A stretch of 64,000 nucleotides of DNA from Pieris napi (taxonomy: Eukaryota > Arthropoda > Insecta > Lepidoptera > Pieridae), in contig NC_062240.1 in NCBI RefSeq assembly GCF_905475465.1, forward strand, positions 12,663,001 to 12,727,000, written 5' to 3'. Positions 53,600 to 64,000 of this stretch are shown here, piece after piece (the stretch's first letter is position 1; each line of letters begins with the position of its first letter). A model generated the notes under the pieces. That model was not told where the DNA came from, searched no databases, and was given only the letters and a program-made list of their open reading frames with translations. The position numbers were made by a program, and so were the translations under genes.

Positions 53600-54205
53600 T
53601 GAAGCTGAATTATATGTTTCTTTCTCTATCTATATCACAAACAAAAATGAAATAGGGTTTCTATCTATAGCCATCATAGGCAATATACATAAAATACAGC
53701 CTTATTAGTAAGGGTGAACAGGGCAACTAGTTATAATATAAACGCGGTAATGCAACCATTGTGGATAAATCCATACAATGTTGCAAGTTATGATAATTAA
53801 CTCGTTTAAATGATTTAAATACTTTATTAATTTATAAAGTTATAAATTAAATTTATGGCCATTTATAATTTTTAACAATTTCTTGGGTTCAATAGTCAGC
53901 GCCTTTATGAACTTAATGACAAGTAAAGAGAAATAATATCTATGTCTAAACTTACACATACTTATATTATAAAGAAGAAAGTTTAAAGGTTTCTTTGGTA
54001 GTACTTAGTGATTTTGAAATACTTATCAGCAGAACACTAGGTTATTTTTTCATGAAATTAGTGATTGCGACAAATGTTAGTCGATTAGGCATTATTTACA
54101 GCGTGTAGTGGCTTTAATATTGATTTATTCTGATCACAAATAGTCAGTTGACAAATACAAAAATAACACTAGTACCAAAAAGAACCAACCCCAACTGTGA
54201 TATCT
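53600..54205. other. Intergenic DNA
   Basis: AT-rich, nothing recognised. Confidence 0.4.
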
Positions 54206-54212
54206 GCATTAC

Positions 54213-54336
54213 ATTCGCTCGAACGGTGAAGCAAAACATCGTGAGGAAACCGGCTTTAGACCAAAAAGTCGACGGCGTGTGTCAGGCACAGGAGACTGAT
54301 CACCGACTTGCCTATTAGATTGACAAATGGTCATGA
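54213..54336 (+). mobile_element. SINE body fragment
   Basis: TTCGCTCGAACGGTGAAG through GTGAGGAAACCGGC to GACAAATGGTCATGAAC. Head and tail are both missing. Confidence 0.7.
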
Positions 54337-54339
54337 ACT

Positions 54340-55320
54340 AGTTTGTGAGCATTGCAAAGTATGTTTTAAGGGCATTGGTGCTTCCATTCTTTAGGGTTGA
54401 CTCTTTCAAGACAACACTTCGTAGTTATGTAATTGATAGAAAATGTGACTGTATCAGGATGTAGATCAGGATGTTAATGAATAAACACTGACATTTAAAA
54501 CGTCTTCATTCATTAACGCTTCGGTTTAATGACATATAATTTTTATGAGGTAATAAAATTTATATTTATTATTTCTGTTGTATTTACAGTATAAAACTAC
54601 AACCATGTACTAAGTTGTTAAATGTTTTTCTTTATAGGACCTACATGGTAGCTTATCAGGCACGTGATCATGCAGATCTGTCAAGATAGGCAACAGGGGA
54701 GTATAAAATCTCCCCTTTCCAAAAAAAGAACTTTATTTATTTTCGCGTAACAGCTCCTACTCCGGAAATATCCTCATGATGTTTATGGGCGTTTAAATGT
54801 TTTTAAACTTGTTGATGTAAGGAGAAATCTGTATGGAAATATTTGGTACTAGAATCAGTGTTTCCGCTCTGTACTTGCAGCCTGATTGCAGTGCCTACCA
54901 TTTTATCCTTCTTTTATTACCTACGCATGATATCTTCGATTTAATTCTAGAGACATAAAGCGTTAATATTTGTATCACGATTTGGAGCAGTCATAGTCGT
55001 GTTACAACCGGCCCTGAGAGATCGTCAGCAGACGAGTTACCTCGTTCTCCCACCTGTTTCTAGTACTTTTCAGGGCTAAAATACCGATGTAAAAACCGGA
55101 ACTTCTGAAACCGGTTTATGTCATTACTAGTTGACCGAATGCTCTTTTCTGAGGTATCCTTGTCACGCATTATATGCATCAGTGCTAAAAGACCATCCAA
55201 ATGATGGCATGCTTTTTTATTGAAACTAGTTCATTTCAATTTCACCAATTAAAGCTCATTTGGAATTATAATTTATAAGAAAACTCTTCAGCTTCAAGTA
55301 CACAGGTGCTAAGTAAAGAT
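54340..55320. other. Intergenic DNA
   Basis: No gene recognised. A six-base stem GGGGAG..CTCCCC at about 54696-54715 encloses TATAAAAT. Confidence 0.35.
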
Positions 55321-55324
55321 TTAA

Positions 55325-55580
55325 ATAGGCTCCTGGTAGATATTACCGGTGACTCCAGAGCAGGTGCTTTCCTCGCTCAACGAATAAGTATCGCAATACA
55401 GCGAAGAAATGCTGCCAGCGTTAAAGGTACACTGCCACGGGGACCAAACTTTTTAAATTTATTTGAATTTTCTATTTATTAATTTTTAATTATTATTATT
55501 ATTACTATGTAGGTTAAGAATATTGTAAACACTGTGTATTTGTGTGTTGGAAATAAATATAATTTAATATTTAGAAACTT
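55325..55580 (+). pseudogene. Retroelement 3' end, RPDxMSLIPW family
   Basis: The plus frame reads AFLAQRISIAIQRRNAASVK, the C-terminus expected for the family represented at 12800-13170. An AT-rich 3' UTR and GGAAATAAATATAATTT end follow. Confidence 0.6.
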
Positions 55581-55734
55581 ATTAGGATATTATTGAAGAG
55601 AATGATGTCCATAGTGTCTATAAAAAGAAAATCGTGAATAAAATTGAAATTGCGTTTCGGTATTTTAAATATAAGTTAATACCGGTACATATTAATATAT
55701 AAAACAAAGGTTGATTGATTGTCAATTAAATTGT

Positions 55735-55935
55735 CTCGCATAGTAATTGTATAAACGCAAAAAGCGCCTTAAGACTTGTGAAACGACAGAGATCGAGGTG
55801 ATACAGATGGTATTTTATATTCTGCCTTGACGTCCGATAGTGAAACTCAGCTGCAGGTATTAGTCCGAACAACTTCTCTGAACACTCACCATGGTAAATA
55901 CCGTAGAAGATGCAGAGAGACCCCACATCTCTTTA
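55735..55935 (-). pseudogene. CR1-like LINE C-terminus
   Basis: The minus strand reads LCIFYGIYHGECSEKLFGLI, then PAAEFHYRTSRQN, then YHLYHLDLCRFTSLKA. This is the conserved C-terminal block of a lepidopteran CR1-like LINE, here without its WNQLP continuation. Confidence 0.7.
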
Positions 55936-55939
55936 AATG

Positions 55940-57040
55940 GATAAACTTAGATCAAATTTATTGAAGAAACGGTAAAGATGCCATGAGCGTAGGTTTCCTC
56001 TTATTTGTTCCTATTCTTTTTTTTAATAATACCAATTCTTTGTTTTCTCCCATATAACATCTGAAACAAACAGTACCATTACAATTAAGAAGGTATTGGG
56101 ATACTAGTTTATAAGCTAGGTACCAGTGATATAGATAACCAGGCTTCCATTCCACAGCAAAGTCATACTGAGTCATAACAAAAACAGTGCATATATGAGT
56201 AAGCAACAAAATTTAAAGTTTCTAAAAAAGGATATAAAAAAACTAATCAGCAGTCAACTTGATTCTTACAGAAATAGAGTTGTATGGGTGTACACACACT
56301 TGTCTGTGTGATTGAGAGAGAGTGTGTGTGTGTATGTTAGTGAGTATTTGGACTTCATACTAACATGTGGCGTTGGAAGGCTAATGACAGCCTGGCTGAT
56401 GTGCAGCATTTCCTACATAAACATTTAGTAGAAGATATATTTAACTAAGAAAAACTAAGAAGACTTAGAAGAAGATTTTAAATCTATTACTACAATCGAT
56501 ATAACGATAATCTATATCTATAATCTATACATTTTTTTAAAATTAATCTGACTACTCCGTCAGTTGTTATATATATATAATGTGATTGTATTATTATAAA
56601 ATGTTATAACTTTTAAAGTATCACGCAAAAATAAATAACCTAACATAGAAATCATAAATATTGCAGATATTCCAGTACAATCAAATGGTTTAATTAATTA
56701 AGTAATTAAGAATAATTGTCTTAATAATATCGAGATAATAATATGCTTCGAGTATTTAATAATGATTTCAAGGCTAATTATAATCACGAACTATGTGGGC
56801 TATTAAAGCAGGTAACAGTTTTTGTGTACTTCACAATTTTAAATTTAATTGACTCTGCTAATTTTCATAATTTCTGATAGAAAAACTTTTCAAGCTGAAT
56901 GAAGAGTTTTACAGTGTGTATTTTTATGTGCCGGCACGAGCGTTATACCTCTGTGTATAGATCTGGATTATCCAGGTGTCAAATGATTCATATTTTCAGA
57001 GAATTGTGCACTTTGGAGTCGCTGTTGTTTTTTGTATGTT
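55940..57040. other. Intergenic DNA
   Basis: Includes a GA/GT microsatellite near 56308-56335. No gene recognised. Confidence 0.4.
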
Positions 57041-57044
57041 GGGA

Positions 57045-57230
57045 AATACAAAAAACGTTTTCAAGGCAGTTTTTGCTCCGCACCACCATGTGTTCCACTA
57101 TGTGGAACCAGCTGCCCACTGAACTATTTCCGCACCAATTTGACTAAGGGTCGTTCAAGAAAAGAGTGTACTAATCCTGTAAAGGCCCTCAACGCACTCG
57201 CGATCCCTCTGGCATTGAGAGTGTAAAAAA
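57045..57230 (+). pseudogene. CR1-like LINE C-terminus and tail
   Basis: The plus frame reads FSRQFLLRTTMCSTMWNQLP then TELFPHQFD before a stop. The tail CAACGCACTCGCGATCCCTC follows. Confidence 0.7.
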
Positions 57231-57249
57231 GTAGTAGTTTAGTAATGGC

Positions 57250-58100
57250 CCCTATAATATTGATAAATTTTGGTAAGACTAACCCAGTAAACGCTGTACT
57301 TTTGACATTCTTTTGTATTTTTAAGTACATATTTAATAACATGATTAATATACAATTGATTTTACCGCCTAAATTAAATTATAAGTTTATTTTGAAAAGG
57401 TCGACCCGCAGGTTAAGTAAGCAGGGGTTAGTAAAATTGACACGACAGTACGTTTTCAATTATTCTAAGAATTAATCTTACTTTATTCCATGATATTATA
57501 TTCACTAAAAATGATATACACGAGATCTTAGTATTTTTTCAGAAATTTTGTCTTTTGTTTTCTTAACCGATAAATAAAACAAGACCGATATGAACATGTC
57601 CTTACTATGAAAAAAACACGGACAAAAAGTAGATAATAATACGTTGGCATTTAATTAAAGTGTTTTTAATTTATTTATGTAGGTGCATTAACAATGTTTG
57701 ACTTAAATGTTAAATAGCATTCGTTAATTTTGATTGTGTTATATACATTACATTGTTATACATATATACATTACAGATACAGTCCTGTGACCGGGTTTTG
57801 ATATTGAATTGATTGATTATATGGAAATTGCGTGTTAATCGTAATTTGATTTAAGCACAATGTTTTTTGTATTTTTTGCTTGACAAAAATTGCTACTATT
57901 TTTTGTAATATTTATGTTTACCAAAATTGTCATATATTTTAGATAAAAGACCTTGTAACTTAAACCATAGAAATAATATTATGTATGTTGTGATAAACTT
58001 GAATAAATAAATACCAAAACTCAAGCATGGCGTAATTTCATTGATCTTGAATATGTGTAAAATACCCAAACAAGTGTTAACTTGTAATGGTGAACGGTTC
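57250..58100. other. Intergenic DNA
   Basis: AT-rich, nothing recognised. Confidence 0.35.
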
Positions 58101-58104
58101 TAGT

Positions 58105-58315
58105 ATTTTTTTTAAGGGAAAACGGGCAAGAGGCTCATCTGATGTTGAGTGATACCCGCCGCCCATGGACACTGAATGCCAGACGGCTCGCGAGTGCGTT
58201 GCCGGCCTTTTAAGTATTGGTACGCTCTGTTCTTGAAGGACCTTAAGTCGAATTGGTTCGTAAATACTTCAGTGGGCACATAGTGGTTCCACATAGTGGT
58301 GGTATAAAGTTCAAC
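58105..58315 (-). pseudogene. CR1-like LINE C-terminus and tail
   Basis: The minus strand reads TTMWNHYVPTEVFTNQFDL then RAYQYLKGRQRTREPSG. The 3' tail, with a T8 run at about 58107, lies at the low-coordinate end. Confidence 0.72.
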
Positions 58316-58404
58316 CAAAGGCAATTTTAGAATATTTTTGTTTTTCTATAAATTCGATTGAAATCATTCAGGGTCATATGAATTAAGGAGTTATATTGAA
58401 CATT

Positions 58405-58575
58405 GATCCTATTTTCCTTTATTTTTTTATTAGTAATCATAACAATCAAATATACAGTATTTACAATTTTCTTAACCTATAAAGTAATAATAAAATTAAT
58501 AAAAAGAAAATTAATTAACAAATTTAAAAGTTTGGTCTCTGTGGTCACTACGTATTGCGATACTTATTCGTTGTT
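58405..58575 (-). repeat. Retroelement 3' end, RPDxMSLIPW family
   Basis: The reverse complement contains CAACGAATAAGTATCGCAAT and GACCAAACTTTTAAATTTG, matching 55380-55450. The plus-strand open frame here is a shadow of AT-rich repeat DNA. Confidence 0.55.
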
Positions 58576-58599
58576 TCCTTTATTTTATATTATAATAAC

Positions 58600-59280
58600 T
58601 ATATATTAATATATAGGTACTCGGAATGATATGTACGGATGGAACAATACAGGTGCAGTAAAATTAAAATCTTAATAGTTTTTGCATATTATGTGTATAA
58701 AATGGGTTCCGAACATTTAATAAAATACACTTTGAACATTTATTCCATAAGAATAATACTCGAAGTGTTTATCAAATTATCTTAGAATCATAACAATTTC
58801 TATTGTTGACTTTAAAAATTGCTAATACAATTTAGTTATAGTCATTTAGTAAATGACACTAATTTTGTGACGTAATTAAACGTAAAAAACCTCGCGAGGA
58901 ATGTTCTGCGACAATCGTCGTGTGTGTGTGTGTGTCAGGCATAAGTCTAATGTGTTTGCCTAAAACCTGGGCGTACACAAAAAGTACTGAGATTGTACTT
59001 AGAGATAGATATATTAAAGTACACGGTTGACTTGAAACAAATATCCATTTTACATGCCTGTCTCACGTCTCACCGTTTGTTAACAGTGTTGGATTTAAAA
59101 CAAAATATTGTGAATTTTTATAAATAAATAATGAACTGTGATAAAAATGACTCGGTGGACATCTACATCAACTCTATAGTGATCTTTCGCCGAGTCGTGT
59201 TGCTAACAAATCCTGCATTATTTTTATTTATTTATAGGAAAAATAAAAAATATATACATTATAGTTATTGTTTTTCTTCA
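58600..59280. other. Intergenic DNA
   Basis: Contains a GT microsatellite at about 58919-58937 that may sit in a decayed SINE (GTCAGGCATAA follows). No gene. Confidence 0.35.
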
Positions 59281-59284
59281 AGCT

Positions 59285-59345
59285 CAAACTCAAAATATCT
59301 TTATTCATATAGCTAAACAAGTACAGCCTTGCGATTCTGTAACTC
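59285..59345 (-). repeat. LINE 3'-end fragment
   Basis: CTTTATTCATATAGCTAAAC and AAGTACA match the low end of the copy at 44940-45110. Confidence 0.5.
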
Positions 59346-59699
59346 ACTTTTCAAACTCACACAGCGGTTTTCGCAACGGCGGTCGCGCTCAAATCAGTCG
59401 TAAAGCAGTCATTTTACGATTTGGCATTCTGATAAAGAATAAACTACAAGCTCCCTACTTATCGTCATCTTATTCGTATTCTTAATCTACGATAACCGAT
59501 TCTGTGTACCTACAGGTAAAAGCCTCCCCCATTTATCCTTATTGTATTCCAATCTCGTCCAGGTTTTTTTCAGCCATCTCCATGATTTCATTGGCCCACT
59601 TTTTAATTTGACTTTATTATTACTGCATTCTTGGATTATATACTTTTATTATTATTTTAATTTCCCTTGTTATATTCCTACCTAATTTTTATGTGTGTT

Positions 59700-59830
59700 T
59701 ACATTGTATATTTGCGGATGCTTGGCGGACCCATACGACTTCTTCGATACAAAGAATCCCCTCGAGAGTGGTGCTGCGATATTGCGGGCTACTCTACTTG
59801 TTGTGTGCTATGCCTTCTTAAGGACCTATC
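59700..59830 (+). repeat. Unassigned repeat, copy 2
   Basis: CATTGTATATTTGCGGATGC, TTGGCGGACCCATACGACTT and GATACAAAGAATCCC match the reverse of 27720-27850. Confidence 0.55.
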
Positions 59831-59839
59831 CGGTCGCCA

Positions 59840-60960
59840 AATGAAGTAGGACGAATAGAAAAAATATATGGTAGAGTTGAGTAGTTTATGTATCCATTTT
59901 AAAAGATCGATACACGAATTAAATAGCTTCGCTCGATAGAAAAAAATCCAAACATAGCCAATTTTTGACACTTTGAATTCATTTTATGACGAAAATGTAT
60001 ATAGAACATGATTTTGAAATTTACACGATATATTTTATCGCAAGCCAAGTAATCCATTTCAGAAAAAAAAATTAATAAAATTACATTAAATTAATGTTTT
60101 ACATAACTAATTGTTATTACGGGCCGGCGCGCCTCAGTGCTCCAGCTCTCCACTGCGCACCGCAGTCCACCCCGAGACACTGACACAGCAATTCGTGCTG
60201 GGATAGGGCCTTAAGTTCTCTTACATTTTCACACGTGTATAGCATATTCTATAACATATTTTCATAAGTATTTGATTGTCCTAATTTTAACATGTATATT
60301 GGTATCATAAATAAATTAAGTACCTGTGTATAACATAAACGATGCCTTATAATTAATGCCAATTATATCAGATTGTGATGGAAGTACGCACGTTAACATA
60401 TCTATGTAAATAATTTGTAGCGGTTAACCTTGAAAACGGCTTTTTGTTCCACGGGCATCATTCTATACTTGCTCTATTACAAGAGTTGGATTTATGATAA
60501 GACATGTATTTGGCAATGTACTAATTTGTAATAAATTTTGTAGCAATCGTAAATTAGCCTCTATTTAGGCATGAACATCTGGGCTGGCATACGCGATCTG
60601 TTTTGGTAAATTTAATTCGTTTTAATATTCATTATTAATAGAAATGATAATGTTTTTGATGAAAGACCTGTATTGCCATAATTTTGCAATGCTATTTAGT
60701 GTTATTAATATAATCTTTTCTATCAACTAGTTACGATACGATAGGAAAAATTCACATTTTAATTATTGTACGAATCAAAAATATCAAATTGCAAAGTGGT
60801 TTATTTAATTTGTCATTAGAGTCGTAAAAATGCAAATTGCGACGTTTATGTGCCCCAGTCGTCCTTTAACACTGATTTAATTGATAATTTAATTTAGCTG
60901 CATTCATTAACTTGTATTAAAAAAACGCTCATCGCTGCCCCTGTTATCTGTAAGAACTAT
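59840..60960. other. Intergenic DNA with a GC-rich islet
   Basis: Mostly AT-rich. A patch of roughly 75 bases at 60121-60195 (GGGCCGGCGCGCCTCAGTGC, then CGCACCGCAGTCCACCCCG) stands out sharply in composition. It has no frame or repeat partner in the window. Confidence 0.35.
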
Positions 60961-60966
60961 AAAATA

Positions 60967-61240
60967 AATAAATCAGTGGAGCTACAGCTGTTTAGGTCTG
61001 TGCCTCAGATTAGAATTTTGTATCTGTTTTATGATCATTTGTAAATCTAGGCAAGATGATCAGCCTCCTCTGCCTGACACATGCTGTCGACTTTTGGGTC
61101 TAACGTTTCATCACGATGTTTTCCTTCACCGTTCAAGCAAAGGTTAAATGTGTACATATAAATAAGTCTATTTGTTCACCGGGATCTAACCTACGACCTC
61201 AGTGACGAGGAAGCACGCTGAAGCCACTACGCCAACACTG
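60967..61240 (-). mobile_element. tRNA-derived SINE
   Basis: Full-span minus-strand copy with several small deletions. Tail CAGTGGAGCTACAGC, head AAGCCACTACGCCAACACTG. Confidence 0.75.
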
Positions 61241-61249
61241 TACCGTTCC

Positions 61250-61785
61250 CACTGTATACTAAATTATTTCTGATAATTTTTACACGTCCAATTTTGCGTC
61301 TTAGACGTTGCTAGCTAGTCATAATTGTTTATAACCGAGTATCAAACGTACTACTCCTGAGTTTAGAGTCGCGCTTAGCCAAAAGGCTAGCCAGCTCAAT
61401 ATTAGTTTATACAATTTGAATAAATTTAAATGAATTTAAGCTTCGCAGAACTAGAAAACTTCTGAGCTTCTGGAAGGAGCTAGGCTGGCTTAATTAGCTA
61501 AGACTTTACGCACAACGGACCTAATGAGAGTCTGAGTGCGCTAACTGAGCCCACACTTGAATGTATGTTCGGTATAGACATAGGAAGAGCATTGTAGAAT
61601 TTGATTCGCGAATAAATTTATTTTTTCTAAAAGACCCTGACATTTACTTCCAATAATTTGTATTTAGATCTTCGGTATAATTAGCAATTACGAAACATAT
61701 ACTCAAACGCAACTTAAATATAGAAAGGTGGTTTTAAAGTAAATATATTTTCTAGCCCTGGTTCGCGATTATCGAAAACAATTTC
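61250..61785. other. Intergenic DNA
   Basis: Nothing recognised. Repeated GCTAGC/AGCTNAG words near 61310-61500 do not form an obvious element. Confidence 0.35.
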
Positions 61786-61789
61786 TTTA

Positions 61790-61905
61790 TTTAATTATTT
61801 TACATTACGTTTTCATATTATCAAAATAATAATAATAATTAAAAATTGATAAATAGAAAATTAAAACAAATTTAAAACGTTTGGTCCTTTGTGTACCATT
61901 ATTAT
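61790..61905 (-). repeat. Retroelement 3' end, RPDxMSLIPW family
   Basis: The reverse complement carries GGACCAAACGTTTTAAATTTG and TTTTCTATTTATCAATTTT as in the other family ends. Confidence 0.45.
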
Positions 61906-62304
61906 CAAATGAATACTGAAAAACTTTAGATAACATAAATCTGAAGTTTATTAAAATAAATTCTCTCTATACAAGCCGTATAATGACGCAGTATTTTTCC
62001 GTACTTCGTGATTGAGTAGCGTGAGCATCAACAGTTTCAAGGAATTATGTTTATCACGAATCGATAATTTTTTCCACATCAATGAGGAGACAATAGTGAA
62101 TTATGCAGTTTTCTGCAATTAAAAGGTCAAGATCCTATTAACGGACTGAGGATAAATGGAAGTTCTGATGGTGTTTCTCAGATCCATATTTTAATTTTAG
62201 GTTCAACAAATTTTAATTTAAAGGCTAATAATTGGTAAGTTCATCATTTGTAATTCGTAACTTGTTGTGAAACATAATGATAAAAAAGTTAAAATACATA
62301 ATTC

Positions 62305-62532
62305 AGTGTCACTACAAACTTTTTAGGTTATTTGTTCATCTAATATTCAATTAGGTGATCAGCCTCCTGTGCCTGACACACGCCGTCGACTTTTTGGGTC
62401 TAAAGCCGGTTTCCTCACGATGTTTTCCTTCACCGTTCGAGCGAATGTTAAATGCGCATGTAGAAAGTCCATTGGTGCACAGCCGGGGCTCGAACCTACA
62501 ACCTTAAGGATGAGAGTCAACACTGCTCTCAA
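62305..62532 (-). mobile_element. tRNA-derived SINE
   Basis: Minus-strand copy. Tail partly deleted (CAGTGTCACTACAAAC), body intact, head GGGGCTCGAACCTACAACC. Confidence 0.75.
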
Positions 62533-62838
62533 TAATAATAATAATAAGCCTTTATTTGTTCACTTCTTATTTACATAATATAATATACAAAAACAATATA
62601 AGTGTTTTCGTGACCTTATACTACTTTATTCACCAACTTCCTAACTACGAGTTAACGTTTTGTTCCTAAAAAATGTATCTTTATTTTTAACACGGTATTT
62701 GAACCTGAGATCTCACAATCTGCTATAATTCTTACCCAACTTATGACGATAAATGTTATTAATGGTAAGAATGTACAAGTTTCTTTCTTAAAAAAAATAT
62801 ATAAAAATTATTTATATTAAAAACATTTATGAAATCTG

Positions 62839-63189
62839 TCTTAATATATATAAATTACGCTTCACGTTGTTTGTCCGCTACGGACTTCTAAACTACTTCA
62901 CCGATTTCAATCAAATTTGCACAATGCGTGCAGTTTGATCTAACGATAGGATAGCTTACATATACATATAATTCTACGGTAAGTGTGTAGGTCACTGAAT
63001 TCCTCTTCAACGGCTGGACAGATTTGAATGTTTTTTTTTTGTATGCGTTTATGTGGAGCCCTGGATGGTTTAGATTCACAAATAAGCCCGGCAGATGGCG
63101 CTGCAGTCGGTACTTTCACAATTTGTTTAATATCCTAATCGCTTGAAATATCACGCAGGATATCAACGCAAGTCTGTGGGGTCCGCTAG
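62839..63189 (+). mobile_element. Non-autonomous Helitron, 351 bp
   Basis: Begins TCTTAATATATATAAATTACG and ends GTGGGGTCCGCTAG. The body includes CCTGGATGGTTTAGATTCAC and GATGGCGCTGCAGTCGG. A well-known lepidopteran Helitron family has this start and end. The flanking bases are G and A rather than the ideal A and T. A decayed relative lies at 33985-34221. Confidence 0.65.
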
Positions 63190-63644
63190 ATACACCTAAA
63201 AATCATTCATAATATAAATTTTTCGTTATTATCAACAAATACGCAGATCTTCAGATGAATAATAGATCAAATTATAGCAGTAGCTTCCAGCTAGTCACGA
63301 TTCGCTTACAACATTGATGATACGTTCCCATCTCTGTTGAAATTCACAAGGGATTACTAAACTTTAGATATTATATTTAAGATTATGTTATTTTAACACA
63401 GTACACTAAGTTTTGTAACAGGACTGTTTGTACAGACCTTTAATTTTGTAGGCATGCGTGATAGAGACATAATACCAGTGGCGATTGAAGAGTCTCAGTC
63501 AGTTCATTTTCTTATCCGTTCTACGCCCATGTGCCTAAACGTCAATTTAGTTATTTTATAAAAACGTCTGCCACCGGGCATTTCAATAAAATGTAACATA
63601 TAGAAACATACAAAAGAAAGCTAAATAAAAATGTCTTCTTCTTT

Positions 63645-63895
63645 TGGCGCCTCTCCATTACTGGAGGTTGGCCATCAGTCTGATGAAGCATGTCTTGTCA
63701 AGACAAGAGTTGCAGCATCAAGATGCAATAACTCTTCCGCAGTCGCAATACCCGTCCATTCCCTAACGTTATGAAGCCCTGATTTTTCCTTTTAGCAACA
63801 CGCCGTTTACCCAGGATTTTACCCATTATAATTAATTGAAGGAGATGGTAGCGGTCAAGGCGTAGCACGTGGCCCAGGTACGCAAATAAGAAACA
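63645..63895 (-). pseudogene. LINE reverse-transcriptase tail (RTE-like)
   Basis: The minus strand reads YLGHVLRLDRYHLLQLIIMG, then KILGKRRVAKRKNQ, and in a shifted frame a tail with ATAEELLHLDAATL. This is the LGHxLRxDxYxLLQLIxxGKI block of lepidopteran LINEs. The frameshift and missing core show it is dead. Confidence 0.65.
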
Positions 63896-64000
63896 TCGCG
63901 AGAAGTGCTATGTGGGTATCATCGTGTGTTAGGCACATAAGGACAACATTTAAATGGAACTACATCATTGTAACTGAGTAGATCTGTTATTTAACCCCAC

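Noticed and set aside
54696..54715. TATAAAAT within a GGGGAG/CTCCCC stem as a promoter
   Set aside because: No gene follows on either strand, and the stem is only six base pairs.
56308..56335. GA/GT tract, and the GT tract at about 58919-58937, as functional elements
   Set aside because: Ordinary microsatellites with no associated feature.
58403..58609. 68-codon plus-strand frame
   Set aside because: It is the opposite strand of a retroelement 3' end found at several places in the window.
14261..62532. tRNA genes at the box A/box B-like SINE heads
   Set aside because: None can fold a full cloverleaf by eye, and all are joined to the same SINE body, so they are tRNA-derived repeats.

Overview
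The window is insect nuclear DNA, almost certainly from a moth or butterfly (Lepidoptera). The evidence is AT-rich non-coding DNA, small spliced genes with GT..AG introns, a run of Rebers-Riddiford (RR) chitin-binding cuticle protein genes, and repeat families typical of Lepidoptera: tRNA-derived SINEs, CR1/RTE/Jockey-type LINE tails and A|TC...CTAG|T Helitrons. The species cannot be told from the sequence.

Layout. (1) 1-7.1 kb is repeat DNA: an old LINE tail is split by a DNA transposon with terminal inverted repeats (1106-7048, TAA target duplication). A full-length, apparently intact Jockey-type LINE (2497-6847) later landed inside it, with a perfect 15-bp target duplication. (2) 8.7-46.4 kb holds a collinear plus-strand cluster of five predicted cuticle protein genes, here called CPR-A to CPR-E: 8738-11698, 16811-20261, 21343-23365, 28604-35455 and 42912-46368. 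A, D and E are RR-2-like and share an identically sized 97-bp exon (phase 0 start, phase 1 end). B is RR-1-like. C is a divergent RR protein with a long cysteine-containing tail. Between D and E lies an intronless 1311-codon gene (36808-40743) for a voltage-gated calcium channel alpha-2/delta-like protein with an intact VWA MIDAS motif. (3) 46.7-64 kb has no gene I can support. It holds MITE-like, SINE, Helitron, Tc1 and LINE fragments and two weak coding-like stretches.

The cuticle genes encode secreted, chitin-binding structural proteins of the exoskeleton and are built alike: a short signal-peptide exon (fused to the next exon in E), then the RR domain. They probably arose by local duplication and may be co-expressed. 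Introns carry most of the repeats. No tRNA, rRNA, CRISPR array or prokaryotic feature is present. Exon boundaries were set by hand from GT/AG sites and reading-frame continuity. All five cuticle models close exactly in frame, but none has been tested against transcripts.
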